Below, piece after piece: positions 1 to 12,831 of a DNA stretch of 64,000 nt. Under the pieces are notes generated by a model. That model did not search any database, was not told where the DNA came from, and saw only the letters and a program-made list of their open reading frames with translations. The position numbers and the translations under genes were made by a program. Source of the stretch: Vermamoeba vermiformis (Eukaryota > Tubulinea > Echinamoebida); NCBI GenBank assembly GCA_045837725.1, contig JBEWZL010000201.1, positions 58,585 to 122,584 of the forward strand, in the 5' to 3' direction. Each line of letters begins with the position of its first letter. Position 1 is the stretch's first letter.

Positions 1-2
1 TG

Positions 3-365
3 CGTCCTTGGATCATGTCTCCCTCTGTTATCGTTGCTCTTTGCGCCGTTCAATCATGGTTGCTCGTGTCCAATGTTCCTTTGTTGGGTTTCAAGGTCAA
101 GCCCGAGAAGGACTGGACTCATTACAGATATCATCTCGCTTTTGGCTTTGCTTCTCTCATTTCTTTGATCCGCTTGGGCTATGCCGCCGCTCCCCTCGTT
201 CTCTTGTTCTACATCGGTATTTCTGTAATCAAGACTGCCAAGGTTGCTCCTCTCGAGCCCGCTGCTGTGTTCAGTCCCACTACTGGCCGTCGCGTTGAAG
301 TCACTACTACTAAGAAGAAGACTGTCATCCGTCGTGCCCCTGCTGCTCAACCTCAAGAGGCTTAA
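3..365 (+). CDS. Phosphatidylserine synthase-like CDP-alcohol phosphatidyltransferase, C-terminal part
   Basis: This is the 3' end of a gene that begins before the window; the frame is open from base 3 to the TAA at 363-365. The visible ~120 residues hold two hydrophobic segments separated by a short basic loop (VSNVPLLGFKVK), then a segment ending LVLLFYIGISVIK, and a basic Thr/Lys/Ala-rich tail. The loop resembles the conserved C-terminal part of PssA-type CDP-diacylglycerol-serine O-phosphatidyltransferases, which make phosphatidylserine from CDP-DAG and serine. The catalytic CDP-alcohol phosphatidyltransferase motif lies upstream, outside the window, so substrate specificity cannot be confirmed. 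An internal ATG at 15 could be mistaken for the start, but the upstream codons are also open. Confidence 0.55.
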   Translation, partial: RPWIMSPSVIVALCAVQSWLLVSNVPLLGFKVKPEKDWTHYRYHLAFGFASLISLIRLGYAAAPLVLLFYIGISVIKTAKVAPLEPAAVFSPTTGRRVEVTTTKKKTVIRRAPAAQPQEA

Positions 366-561
366 GCGAATCAAATCACTTAACTTACATGTGAATAGCT
401 TTAATTTATAAACAAATATAAAATATCATAAAATTATCAATCGGAGGTGTTTCTGTATTAATTTTATGAGGCCGCCTCAGAAAGGTTGCGCTGACAAGTT
501 GTCGCCGAACTAAATTTATGTTTAAATTGAAAAAGAAGAAACACAAACCCATCGAAAGGGC

Positions 562-3437
562 ATGAATGATATTATCAAATATGGATTATATTTTCTAGCG
601 ATTGTTGACCTCGTTCGATGTCAGACGAGCGAGCCAGGTACAGAGCCACCATCCGAACCTCCGACCAGCGAAGTATTTGAAACGGATCCAAGCGCGATAA
701 AAGTTGGAATATTATTGATCTTAGCACTGCTAGTAGTATCTTTTTATACAGGCTACATTCTGCACAGATTTAATGTAGAGTATTTATTTGAGTCTGGTGG
801 ATCTATCCTTTGGGGCATTATAATCGGTGCTATCATAAGGTAATACAATTAAAAATTTAATTAATAACTTTATTAAATTATGGTCACTTCGTTTTTAATT
901 TGTTATTATTAGGTTTACAACAACAGAAGGTCAAAACACTTTGCGATCTGTTGTTTCATTTAATTCCGAAGTATTTTTGCTTGGATTATTGCCGCCAATC
1001 ATTATCGAGTCCGGCTATAATCTCAAAAGGGTAATAAAAAAAAAAAGTATGAAATTTCCTTTTCGTGGATCTGACCCTTGTCCAGCGTTCATTCTTTTAC
1101 AATCTCGATGGTATCCTTTTCTTTGCTTTCTTGGGCACAGCGATATCAGCGATGAGCTTTGCTGGTCTGGTATATTTGGTGATCTATTTGGGTACGAGCT
1201 TCTATTCGAATAAGCCGTGCACAACATGGAACTAATTGTTATATCGTGATTCGATTAGGATGGACTCAGCATACTCTAACTCTACCCAGACTGTTTCTTA
1301 TTCGGAGCATTGATTTCAGCGACAGATCCCGTTACAGTACTATCGATTTTCAAAATGTTAGGCGTCAATCCTCATTTATACGCGAACGTCTTTGGCGAAT
1401 CAGTACTTAATGACGCTGTGGCTATAGTATTGTACAAGTAAGTGGTGCATGTTCAGCGTAGTCGAAAATTGACCTGACACTTGTCGTAGAACGATAGCCA
1501 ATGTCGGCGACGCTGAATTTACTGCAGAGGAGTTTTTCATTGCATTTGGCGAGTTCATCAAGATATTTTTCGGCTCACTTGGCATTGGTACAGGAGTAGC
1601 TCTGCTAATGGCATTGGTACGCTGGTTGTCCTTCTCTGTCAATAATCTTGTCACTAACAAGTCCTTAGATGTACAAGTATTCCACTTTGTACAAGTTCCC
1701 TGTAGCCGAGACAGCACTGTTTGTCTTGTTGTCGGTTGGCAGTTATATTCTGAGCGAGTTTTTATCGCTGAGTGGCATCGTAGCAGCTCTGTTCTGCGGC
1801 ATGTTGTTGGACTACTACGCATTCAATAACCTCTCTGAGTACGTTTTGCCTTTGAAGTACGCCATTCAGTGCTAACATTATGATGCAGAACGAGTCAGCG
1901 AGCCACAAAGAGAATATTTTTGGTGCTCGGATCCATCGCTGAAACATTTATCTTCAATTACATTGGCTTGGCACTATTTGCTTTCAATCAAGACTATGAC
2001 TATGCACTAATACTTCTGTGCATACCCATTCTATTTATATCACGTGCATTGAATGTATTCCCTCTCTCTGGCATCATCAACAGCTGGCGCAAGAAGAATC
2101 ATCGAATTTCAAAGAAAGACCAATTCATGCTATGGTTTTCTGGTACGTCTCATGAACTGGTGTTAGCTGTCGTCTAACGATGCTTTAGGTCTTCGAGGAG
2201 CTATCGCACTGGCACTGGCTCTTAGCGTGAAGAACCCTATTGACGAGCCAGTCATCTTCACCACGACTTTGATGCTCATTCTATTCACGGTCATCATTCT
2301 CGGTGGCACGACCATTCCGATCATGAGGGGTCTCAAGATTGAGGCTGAAGCACTCAAACACAACCCAAATCCGAACATCGACGTGACGGAGGATGAATAC
2401 AATTTCACCATCGAGAATAAGTTCTTACGCGTTGACAGAAAGTAAGAGTTTTGTGGCGACAAACGACGCGGTACTAATCGTTGTGTCAGGTATCTGTGGC
2501 CGTTTTTCACGCGAGGTACGGCTCACTTACATCTACCCCTGGACGAGAAAGTGGCAGATGCAGCACGAGAGGGTGAAGAGTTGATTAATCCCGAACAAAA
2601 CGGTGCAAATGAGGCTGAAGTCGCGATTGAGATGGACGGTCGGTCGAACGTTGCGAGTCCGAGTGACAGCTTCACCAGGAGCACTAGCATGAACTCTAGC
2701 ACGCGAGCAAGGCTGTCGGGCAGCAGAAATAGATCCGAGGACGCTGGTCCAAAGGCAGTCGGCAAAGGGACGTTGTCGTCAAGTCAAGAGGTACGCAGTC
2801 CTTATCCTACTGGCATCATCCAGCGGTCAAACAAGGTCAAGATTAGCACGAGCGAAGTACCGCCGCACTATGGTAATTCTAATTAGATCGAGTCGTTTTG
2901 TACAACACTCACGCTGCGTTTTCAGAATGGGATCCAGGCAATGAAGACGAGAAGAAAGAGGAGCTGCAGCTGTGGCAGACCGCGGAGATCAAGTTCAAAG
3001 AGAGCACTGGTTCGCCTATCAGGCGCATTGATTTCCGCGAGCCAGGTTCTGAGCATCAAGTGTCTGACGCTGCCTTGCACATCGTGGAGCATGCCATCGA
3101 TAGGGCTCATCAAGTGGAGATGCACGCGATCAACGAGCCTGATGAGTTGCATTCGAATGTGAGCAACAACATCAACTCCAACAACACGATGATCACGACA
3201 AATACGCAAGAGGCACCCTCGTCTGCACATGCACCCAACTTGAACCAGAACCAAGAAGTTCTGCCGCCCTCGTCGGACTTTGAAACCGCGGTCCAGCAGC
3301 AACTTGCGAACAACATTACCACTGTAGAGCTACAAGATGAGACTGGTGACCAGTCGGAATCTGTTGGCACGGAGGAGTCTAGCACGAGCAAAGCAAGCCC
3401 AACGAGTCAGGAAGTTGTTGTGGGCGCAGAAACGTGA
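562..3437 (+). CDS. Sodium/proton exchanger (NHE/CPA1 family)
   Basis: This is an electroneutral Na+/H+ antiporter for pH and Na+ control. Ten exons: 562-839, 913-1030, 1086-1191, 1290-1437, 1490-1616, 1669-1838, 1889-2142, 2189-2441, 2490-2872, 2926-3437; about 782 aa. The first ATG is followed by a signal-like hydrophobic segment and an acidic Pro/Ser-rich stretch, then the exchanger core. Diagnostic motifs are [44 protein letters not shown] and [16 protein letters not shown]. The last carries the ND pair typical of electroneutral exchangers. The membrane domain ends near residue 460 and is followed by a cytosolic tail of roughly 300 residues rich in Ser, Asn, Gln, Glu and Asp. Every exon junction keeps the frame and a normal GT-AG pair. 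An intracellular or plasma-membrane location cannot be told from the sequence. Confidence 0.93.
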
Positions 3438-3791
3438 CGACAACACGCCACCAGTAGCAGATCCGGATCTGTCGCACAACAGGGAAAGCCACGAAGAGAA
3501 ATCGAGCTCTGAATCGACCTGACTAGTGGTTAAAATAAATAAATTTTTGTTTAAGCGCATTTTCTCGCTTGATCCACAATATCCACCGATCTGTCAGAAA
3601 TTCTCCTTGTAATTTGTCAGATTCCATTCGCGTTGGCCACAACTGTTAAAATCATTTACAAACTATTATGTGTCTAAGATCTATGTCTAAGAATCGTTAT
3701 TTTTAGATCGCGTGCTTTTGTTCGTTGCCATAAAATTTTTCAGTTTGTCCAGCTATTTATTGCAGAGAACAACAGTAGTACTTTATACAAA
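3438..3791. other. Spacer between NHE and eIF3e genes
   Basis: This 354-bp stretch contains AT-rich 3'-end sequence with AATAAA-like words just after the exchanger stop (around 3533-3545), then the presumed promoter and 5' leader of the eIF3e gene. I see no further gene or RNA in it. Confidence 0.5.
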
Positions 3792-5800
3792 ATGGCTGAA
3801 TACGACCTTAGTAAATCAATTGGCAAATACTTGGATCGCCACTTATACGTGCTCATCTGCGAGTTTTTGCAAGAGAACAATGTTCGTATTACAGCAATAA
3901 TTTTATAATATTAGGCACCGAATATATCTTGTTAAGCACATACAATGTAGCAATTGGATAATTATATTTAACCAATTATAATTAGGTTTATCCCAAGGAG
4001 GAGATTCTGAAAGCTGAATTAGAGCTGTTAAGCAAAACAAGCTTGGTTGGCTTTGCTATGGAAGTTTACAAAAATTTAAATAATACTCAAGATGTTCCAC
4101 AAGGTAATTATTGCTTTGAGAAAATGATTCGAATCCCCTCCACCAAAACTTATTATTCCACGATTCGTTGGAATATTGGATATATTATAATTTAATATAT
4201 GCACGTGGATTATAAATGCTAGACGATTAGATATTATAATCGAGAATTATTTGTTTGATCAAAATAATAATCGATCGCATCCAGCCATGAACGAACAACA
4301 AGCACAATTGGAGCAATCGCTTAAGAAATTAGAAGAAGAATCAGCGCCTTTGTTGGCTTTGATTGAAAAAGAATCGCAGGTCCAAGCCTTGCGCAACGAT
4401 CACCAATTTACTTTGCCGCATCTTGAACAGAACTTTAATGTAAGCAACGATCTTAATGGCAGCACGTTATATAATATTTTAAATATCGAAGCAACACGAT
4501 AATACGACCCTATTAATGACATCAATCTAACTTTATTTTTTGCGATCCAGATTAAGGAAAATCACGTTGATTCATTGTACAAATTAGCCAAGTTACAATA
4601 CGAATGCGGTCAATATAATGAAGCCCTTAAGTAAGTTTTATTAGACGAGAAAATACGAGATTACAGACTATCGCTGGATCTGCAACATTTCGCGTGTATT
4701 TCAAAATATTATTGTCGATTAGACGATAGACAACACCACAATATAGTACCATATATTAATACGCCCTATTCTCTGGCAGGTTCTTGGCTGTTGTTCGCGA
4801 TCTAACGAAGGATCAAGAGCGCGCCTTGAGTGCCTTGTGGGGTCAATTGGCCAGCGAGATTTTGATGGACTCCATGGACCAGGCCTCCAAGTCCCTCGCA
4901 CAGCTCAAAGAAGTGATTGAGAGCAAGTCATTCATGTCGCCGCTCAAACAACTGCAACAGCGCACGTGGTTGTTGCACTGGTCGTTGTTCGTCTTCTTCA
5001 AGCACCAGCCCAGCCGCACTGGCATCGTTGACTTGTGTTTCCACGACAAGTGAGTCACGTGCTCGTGTCACGTGTCAAGTTGCAGCACTAACATTCTATT
5101 GCCACTGCAGATACATGAACGCCATTCAGACCACGTGCCCGTACATTTTGCGTTACCTCGCCGCGGCAGTGGTGATCAACAAAAAGAAGCGCAATTACTT
5201 GAAAGAATTGGTGCGCGTGATCGATCAAGAGTCGTACAGATTCCAAGACCCCGTGACACAGTTCTTGGAGGCCTTGTACATCAATTTTGACTTTGAGGCC
5301 GCGGAACAAAAGCTCAAGTCGTGCGAGAAGGCCTTGGCGAACGATTATTTCTTGCAGCCTTACAAGGACGAGTTCGTTGAGAACGCGCGTCTGTTCATCT
5401 TCGAGACGTACTGCAAGATCCACAACACCATTGACATCAAGTACGCCACTCTAATACTACTAGGTCTTATATATTATTGTGCCTAACGATGTCCCCTTGC
5501 AGGATGTTGAGTGAAAAATTGTCCTTGTCAGGTGAGGAAGGAGAGCGCTGGATTGTCAATTTGATCCGCAACGCACGATTGGACGCGAAGATTGACTCGG
5601 CGCAGGACCAAGTCATCTTGGGCGGTCAAGTCCCCTCGGCCTATCAACAGCTGATCGATAAGACCAAGGGTCTCTCGCTCCGCAGCATTGTATTGTCGAA
5701 TAATATTGAACGCTCGCGTGGCTCAAAGCACCACAACACGACCAACGCGAGCAACACGAACGCACAGCAACAACAACAGCCACAGACTAAGCAACAGTAA
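3792..5800 (+). CDS. eIF3e: Translation initiation factor eIF3 subunit E (INT6)
   Basis: This is a PCI-domain subunit of the eIF3 complex, which assembles the 43S pre-initiation complex. Seven exons: 3792-3881, 3986-4103, 4285-4439, 4551-4630, 4780-5049, 5111-5440, 5503-5800; 446 aa, the usual family length. The N-terminus [18 protein letters not shown] matches the conserved start. Landmarks in order are [76 protein letters not shown] and [18 protein letters not shown], the last being the winged-helix end of the PCI domain. The Asn/Gln-rich tail after the PCI domain is lineage-specific. Intron 1 uses a GTTCGT donor rather than GTAAGT; both flanking residues match the family, so the junction is firm. 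Intron 5 (5050-5110) contains two CACGTG words. Confidence 0.97.
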
Positions 5801-5972
5801 ATGCGAGTAATAAGGGAGGCCTGTGTGTCCACTAACCAAAATAAAAAGAAAAAATTTAATTACATCCGCTCCCCTGCAACAGTTTCGGAGAAATTCAAAT
5901 GGTGCTTGACACGTGTCTACGTCACGAAAATATTTTGGACCAAAACTTATCCAAGAAATAAAACAACAACAC

Positions 5973-7743
5973 GATGAATACCACGCAGAAGAGGAGCGGA
6001 TCTGGATGCAAGTTACTAACTGATTGTAGACTACTTGTGACTTTGACCAAGGACACATTGCTCCACATTAGTAGCTTTTTATCTGATAATGCAGATTAGA
6101 AGGCTGCGACGTGTGTGCAAGCAGTTCCATGCGTGGCTGTCTGATCCAACAAGTTTTTCTTGGAAGAAACGAATTGAATCAGCTTTTCCGCTCAGCACTC
6201 AACTGTTGGGAGAAGATGTGAATATTCAAATGGCTAGACTATGCAAATTCGACACGCTGATTGAAGAGGGCCATCAAGTGTCATTTTTCGACCTGTCTTC
6301 TCTTGGCGTGTGCGCGTTCAATGAGGATACATTCAAACAGATCCCTTGGAACAGGACGCAGTTCATTCTAACTAGCTCTACTGCCATCTACTTGTTCGAT
6401 TCGTTGTCTGGGCGAGCGACAGAACAGTTCAAATTCGAAGAAACAATTTCCAGCGTTTTGTTTGACATTCTAAGTATGTCAGCTTTGGCTTTACTTGAAT
6501 AGTAACTAACCGCGATTGTTATTATTAGACCAAAGAGTGGGACTGGTGACAGATGGAAAACTGACACTTTTTCAGTACTGCGAGAACAAGCTCCTTCCAA
6601 CCAAATCACAAGTGTATAACTTCCGACGGCACGTATTGGGCCAGATTTATGGTAATCACAACATCACCGTGGCTTCCTGTAAGTTAATTCTCTTGTGCAG
6701 GCGAATACGTTGTTAGCTGGGATGAGTACCTCACTCTCACCTGGTACTCGCTCGCCACTGATGCAGTGGTGAAGGAAATCCATATGGAAGAAACCTCTAG
6801 AAGTGAGATGGTGCTGTCGACAGTTGAACCAGTTATCTACTTAGCCGAGTCAGTTCAATACAGATACGTCTATCGAATATGGCGGATTGACGGAACACTG
6901 CGCAGCGAGGAGACAAAGACACTGTTGTACGAGCGCTCGTTCGACGCAGAGGTCGAGAACTGTTGCGATGGCGTGGACGGCTTGAGTATCGTTGAGAACG
7001 AGAGCGGTCGTATCTTGCAAGTGCCGCAGTTGGGCACCGGGGATTGTTCATTCAGCGCCTATGATCTGGAGCGCGGAAGAATGATAGCCACCCTGCTCTT
7101 TAATGCCGATGTGTGTGTGAAATATCGGATGATGCAATTCAATCCTGCTGCTCCGTATTGCTGCCTCGAAGCGGATGGAACACTCGTGATTCGCGATGTT
7201 AAGGCCGATTATGCATCAAAGAAACAGAACCAAGACGACGGCGATAGCTCCGTTGAATGCGAATCGAACAAAGAGATGATGATCGACTACGACCGCAAGG
7301 ACCCTACGGACTACGCGTGTTACTCGCGAGTGTTCGACTACGGACTGGACTATCCGAACAACTGGCAGTGGCTCAACGATGACATTTTGACATTCAAAAT
7401 ACGCAAGAGAAGTCCCAGCAACAAGCGCATCACTTCGCGCGTGTTTTTCTCAGTCGCAAAGATGCGAGTGATTGGCACGATTGACGATCAGATTGTCGAG
7501 CTATTCATGAACGGCAATCACATCACTGCATTTCATTCATCAGGCAGTGTGTATCGCATCACGTTGCATCCCTCGTACAAGTCGCAAGTGGATGACAAAC
7601 ATTTTGACGAAGATAGACTGCTGCGTGAAAATATGTGTTTGAAGCGCAAGCGAGAAGACAAATTCGACGGCGTTGAAGAGGACTTTGAAAAGTCTCGAAG
7701 AAAAAGACTACGTGCCTCGCTAGCTGAGGAAATCAAGAAATAA
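5973..7743 (+). CDS. F-box protein with propeller-like C-terminal region
   Basis: This is a probable SCF-type ubiquitin ligase substrate adaptor. The well-supported part starts at the ATG at 6089 and has exons 6089-6473, 6529-6651 and 6701-7743 (516 aa). It opens with the second half of an F-box (IRRLRRVCKQFHAWLSDP) followed by a long beta-rich region that looks like divergent WD/propeller repeats (for example YVVSWDEYLTLTWYS) and a basic tail containing LKRKREDK. The first half of the F-box (TKDTLLHISSFLSDNAD) lies in a different frame, open from an ATG at 5973 to 6094. So the first exon is unresolved: either an unrecognised splice or a base error joins the two halves. The WD assignment is weak because repeat-ending WD pairs are mostly absent. 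Confidence 0.65.
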
Positions 7744-7876
7744 GTTTTTTGGTCTGATAGGAATTCAACGAACATTCAGTGTCTGAACCATTTATCATTT
7801 GAAAATTAATTTGCTTTATGTACAAGTAAATCGGTCATTACAATTACCGCGTATGGTCAGTATATTAATGTTAATA

Positions 7877-9991
7877 TTATTCACAACAGTCTGGCTCAAC
7901 TTTGACGCCAGGACACTTTTTCTGTGGCGGCGGATAGTACGGCTGTGCATAGTGATGCAGCTCGACGTGTTTGCCACCAATCCAATAGAGCTGCTCGTAG
8001 TCCAAGTGCATGGCCAGTGCGATGGGAATCATCACTTGTTCGGCCCAGCGGTGGAAAAATATTCCGCCCAAATTGTCCATCGCGTCAAAATAGTCCAAGA
8101 GCGGCTTGTTGTCCACGAAGAACGATGTTTTGAACACTAAGAAGTTGCCATAATAAGCGACAGGATCAGCAATCTTGTCCAAATGTTTCCATTCAATGCC
8201 CGCATTGCGCGCGTACGCTTTTGAGGCGTCATAAAGTCCATTCGTGCACGTGGCATCTGTCACACAGCTGTAGTAGCCAAAGGTTCTGTAGTGTCACAGT
8301 GGTGAGTAGAGGTCATATATATAATATGATAGTATTGTGATTATTATGGGGTGTGAAAAGTACCTGTTAAGTGAGTGGATCTGCTCGAAGACGTCAATGT
8401 CAGCACGCTTGATATCGATGTCGCTGTCGATTTGAATGATGTAGTCGAAGTACTTTAATATAGGCTCGCGCCACAATAGCACGCTGCGGAATCTAATCAT
8501 GTTGAAGTAGCCCATCTGCCACTTGATCTTGCCTCTTGCGCAGTCTTGACCCAACTATAGTCCATTTGTTAATATAGTTAAATTATTATATTTAATAGTA
8601 TTACCTTAAGGTCCTCGGAGTAGTTCATGCCTTTGAATACTGGCAAGTCAGGGAACGTTCTTTTCGGGAAAATGTCACCCACATCCACCCAGTGAATTAC
8701 TGCATTTGATGCTTTTTCGATCTGTTCCCGTGCCGACCTATTATATTATTGCGCAGTTAATACGGGATACCAATCGGAGCGGATAGAGCTATTTTTTGAA
8801 GAGGATGAAATTTCGCGACGATGACCACATCTCGTTACAAAAAGGTGTAATTAAGACTTACTGAGGCAAGGAGTGGAATATAATGACAGGATAGGGTCCA
8901 TATTTGCTATTGTAATTGTCTTGTAAGTTCTTCAAGCTCGTCAACATGAAGCCCATCTTATTCAATTGATCATCGGTCAATAAATAATAGAAGGCACCGT
9001 TGACCTCTGAAAGTAGGGTATATATCAATATACTGGTCCTATTATTAATATATATGCCACTTACTTCTGAATTTCTCGTCGCCAATCGTGACGTAAAAGA
9101 TCGGATCTTTCGAGTCGAGAACGAGTTCTTTATAATTAGCTCTGATGACCTCTTCGCCTTTAGCATTCCATATGTGCACTACATCCTCTTTTTTAATTCG
9201 CAGACCAGCTGAAACAATCAATTAGACAACAGAGCAAAACTGGATGTACTCAAAAATTATTCTTGATTTCATTCTCGAATAAAAAATTCTGCGTATTTGT
9301 ATATAATTATGCGTGGTGATGATAACAGATTTGCTTGGAAGAGTTGTATGAGGTAATACTTCGTAAGAGATCAGATCCACATCCACTTACCTTTGAGCAG
9401 GTGCACCATGTCTCTATAAGTAGGCCCTAATGAGACTACTTCGCGCGTGAGTCGATCTTTGTTCAATACAAATGTACGACGCAGCTGCAGGTCTCGAGCA
9501 CTTTGTTGGTGTTCATCCGTGGGCAAACAAGGCTCTGAAAATAAATAAGAGCCATAATTAGTAATTATAATAATAGGTTATTTAAAGATTACATGATGAA
9601 TGTTGGCATGATTTGTTGGGGGCGAAATAATAATAAAAGCTCGAAATTTATGGGCAACGTAAGCAATAGAAATATCAAAATTATTTTAAATTATTCATAT
9701 TTTATATGAATGTAATATCTTTAATAACATAATAGGCGTAGTAATCATTTTTATATAGTTTAGAAAAAATCAAAAAACGAAATTAGGTAATTTTGAATTC
9801 GCTTTCGCTTAGTTAATTAATTAATAAGCCCCTAGTATTATTTTTATAATATAGTAAATAAATAAGCAATAATTAGTACCTTTAAAGATAAGGTGATCCT
9901 GCACTCGCGTCATCTGGTAAAACAACACGACAATGACAACAGCCACGACGGCGAATATGAGTTGTGATCGCGATATATTAATATTCTTCAT
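7877..9991 (-). CDS. GT15 (Kre2/Mnt1)-like Golgi glycosyltransferase, type II membrane protein
   Basis: This is a probable mannosyltransferase-like enzyme of the secretory pathway. Seven exons on the minus strand: 9991-9880, 9534-9391, 9208-9065, 9006-8862, 8737-8605, 8554-8364, 8285-7877; 425 aa, normal for the family. A signal-anchor (LIFAVVAVVIVVLFY) follows a 9-residue cytosolic N-terminus. The catalytic half shows KWQMGYFNMIRF, the acidic IQIDSDIDIKRAD (in place of the YWRVEP-type motif of yeast Kre2), and LDYFDAMDNLGGIFFHRWAE, which parallels the yeast YFDYLD..GGFFYERWGD block. The donor sugar and linkage cannot be read from the sequence. Its stop lies 134 bp from that of the preceding plus-strand gene, so the two converge. 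Confidence 0.82.
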
Positions 9992-10271
9992 CGCTCTGAA
10001 GCATTATCTGTGGCGGATCTATGAAAAAAATAACAAAGAAAACAATCAACGGAATTTATTGACACTGTCATCGCGGACTATTGTGCGTAGTTCTTCTAAA
10101 TATGCCCCATCATATGTACGAGAGTACATTTGATTAGTGGTGTGCGCTAAGAAGCTGTGAGCGGTTCTAGATCTTCCAAATTTAGCCCTCAGAAGCGCTA
10201 AGAAGGATCTTGAAGGCACGTGCTTACAGAACTTAAAATGTTACAGGAAGTTCTATCGGCACATTCTATCG

Positions 10272-10845
10272 ATGAGGATGAACGCGAAGGCACTGCTTAT
10301 TTTATCAGTTTTGGTGGCTACAAGTCTGGCTCAACTTCAAGTCGATTATTACTACGCTGAGCTGCCTGATACTTGCAATAGACCTCACACATGGGACTAC
10401 GCATATGCTTACTCGAAGCCTGCTCCTGCATGCGATGCTAGCCAGTGTAAACAAGTCTACGGAGGACAAGGAGCTAACTTTACACGATCCACCGATTGCA
10501 GCTCAAGCGTTCAAGTCTCGTCAATCTCGTCCTACATGATCCAAATACCGTGCAATAGTCCGTAAGCAGACTAATAATTATTAGTAAAATAAGTTAATTT
10601 GTAATCAAATGTGCTTCAGCGTCTCTCCTGCCGGATGGAACGCAGCGTATTACCGTATTACTTCGTGCGTGCCTAAGAAAGACAGCACTACCTATCAGCT
10701 CACTCTGTTCGATGGTCAAAACAAAGTGTTCACTGTGTTCCAATGCAAGGACAAATACTGCGGCGATTGCCAGAACTTCGATTACCCGAAGAAATTAGCG
10801 CCTAATCAGTGCACCGATAACTTATTTACTTACTTGTTCCCTTAA
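10272..10845 (+). CDS. Small secreted cysteine-rich protein
   Basis: Two exons (10272-10561, 10620-10845) encode 171 aa. The N-terminus has a clear signal peptide (MNAKALLILSVLVATSLAQ), after a possible two-residue extension. The mature part contains about ten Cys residues, including the pairs CDASQC and KDKYCGDC, suggesting a disulfide-stabilised extracellular protein. There is no C-terminal hydrophobic tail, so it is probably fully secreted rather than GPI-anchored. I recognise no named family. It lacks obvious alignment to the two GPI-anchored Cys-rich proteins at 51-53 kb, although all three share a compact secreted design. Confidence 0.8.
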
Positions 10846-11108
10846 TTGTAACGTAGTGTGTGCTTAAAGCTAGATCTGTTTCCATCAGACGATTGGCCAG
10901 AAACTAGATCCGGTATTTGTTTAAATAAATTCCGATTTATTTTAATCCTTTACAATCCGTCGTATTAAATTATAAGGAACACAAAATTGCTTGGTTTTTT
11001 ACACCAAAAAAAATACAAAGTGGGTCAAGTGAGGATAAATTCGCCATAGGGAATACTATGTATGTAATAGGACAAGAGGGGGATTAACGGGCTGGGGGTG
11101 GGGTGGGT

Positions 11109-12831
11109 TTAAAGAAGGTCCGCAACGTGAGCAGGCATTTCTTCAATTTGGGTGTTGTAGAAACGTTCAATTTCCTTGAGGATGTGGAAATCTTCGTTGG
11201 TGACGAAGTTGATGGCAACTCCCTTACGACCGAAGCGACCAGAACGGCCAATTCTGTGAATGTACTTGTCGAAGTTCTGCTTGGGGATGTCGTAGTTGAT
11301 GACCAACGAGACTTGGTGCACATCGATACCACGAGCCATCAAATCAGTCGTGATCAACACTCTGCTGCTGCCAGTTCTGAATTCGTTCAAAATGACGTCA
11401 CGCTCCTTTTGGTCGATCAAACCGTGCTATAATAATAGTAATACGTTAGTAATTGGTCACTCGAAGACTTTGCAATGATTCTGCGTAGCGAATCCACGAT
11501 GCGAGTACTTACAGTGGAGGAGACGGTGAAGTCGCGAGCCTTCAATTGGTCAGTGAGCCAAGTGACTCTCTTACGGGTGTTGCAGAAGATGACGGCTTGG
11601 GTGATGTTCAACGTGTCGTACAGATCGCACAAAGTGTCCAACTTCCACTCTTCCTTCTCGACGTTGATGAAGAATTGACGGATACCTTCCAAGGTCAATT
11701 CTTCTTGCTTCACCAAGATGCGGACGGGGTTGTTCATGAATCGGCGGGTGATTTCCAAAGTATCAGCATCCATGGTGGCAGAGAACAAGCCAACTTGGAC
11801 GTTGTGGGGCAAAGTTTGGAAGATGTTGTAGATTTGGTCCTTGAAACCCTTGGACAACATCTCGTCAGCCTCGTCCAACACGAAGACCTTGATGGTGTCG
11901 GGCTTGAGGGCGCGACGGTCGATCATGTCCAAAACTCTGAAATTCGTTGTTAATTATTGAATGCTTTGTATAATATTATCTTATAATTTTTAGTTACCTT
12001 CCCGGAGTTCCGACGATGACTTGAGCACCGCCTTGGAGGATTTGGATGTCACTTCGGATACGAGTACCACCAATGCAAGCGTGGCACTTAACGCCCAAGT
12101 AGTCACCCAACATAGTAACGACCTAATTTAAATTCATGCATTAGCACGGAAAAATTACTTTGCGAAAATTAGACCGATCCGCGACGTACCTTTTGGATTT
12201 GTTGAGCCAACTCACGAGTAGGGGCCAAGATGAGGGCTTGAGCGGTGGCTTGGGTGTAGTCCAATTGTTGCAAGACACCGATGGTAAAGGTAGCAGTCTT
12301 ACCAGTACCGGATTGGGCCTGAGCGATCAAGTCTTTACCCCTATTAATTGCCGGTTATTAACCATTGCATTACGAGCTAGTCGATATGTATAATTTAGGT
12401 TGTTATATTTTGAAATCGACAAACAGCGTTCGACAAGAAAAGTCGACGCCGATTTGATTTAAAAGTTTCAGATCGCAAAACATTATACGAGTTATTTGCT
12501 CATATAATCCATGAATAATATATTATCGCGATCTAATTGATAGGATTTGCTGCAAAGGGACATTTACGCCCTTTCTGTGTATTTTATAAAATTTAATCCA
12601 AAAAAAATTAATTCCTTACTTGATCAAAGGAACGATGGCCTTTTGTTGAATCATAGAAGGTCTCTCAAAACCGTAACCGTAAATACCACGGAGTAAGTCT
12701 TCTTTGAGACCCATGTTGTCGAACGAATCGCAACGCTCTTCCCAGTTGCTTTCGAGTTCGAAGCCATTCTCAGCAGTAACGGTCATTTTCTCGCCGTTGT
12801 TGGCCGAGGTTTGCTTATTGTCAGCGCTCAT
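11109..12831 (-). CDS. eIF4A: ATP-dependent RNA helicase eIF4A (DEAD box)
   Basis: This is the cap-complex RNA helicase that unwinds mRNA leaders during initiation. Five minus-strand exons: 12831-12620, 12340-12190, 12122-11998, 11936-11513, 11426-11109; 409 aa, the standard length. Helicase motifs are all present in order: Q motif ([17 protein letters not shown]), [33 protein letters not shown] and [13 protein letters not shown]. The C-terminus has the eIF4A signature [14 protein letters not shown] but ends VADLL. The chosen ATG (12831) gives the usual ~35-residue leader before the Q motif. A 5' UTR intron is likely: an AAG|GTATGT donor lies near 12943 on the minus strand, just upstream of the start. 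Confidence 0.97.
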
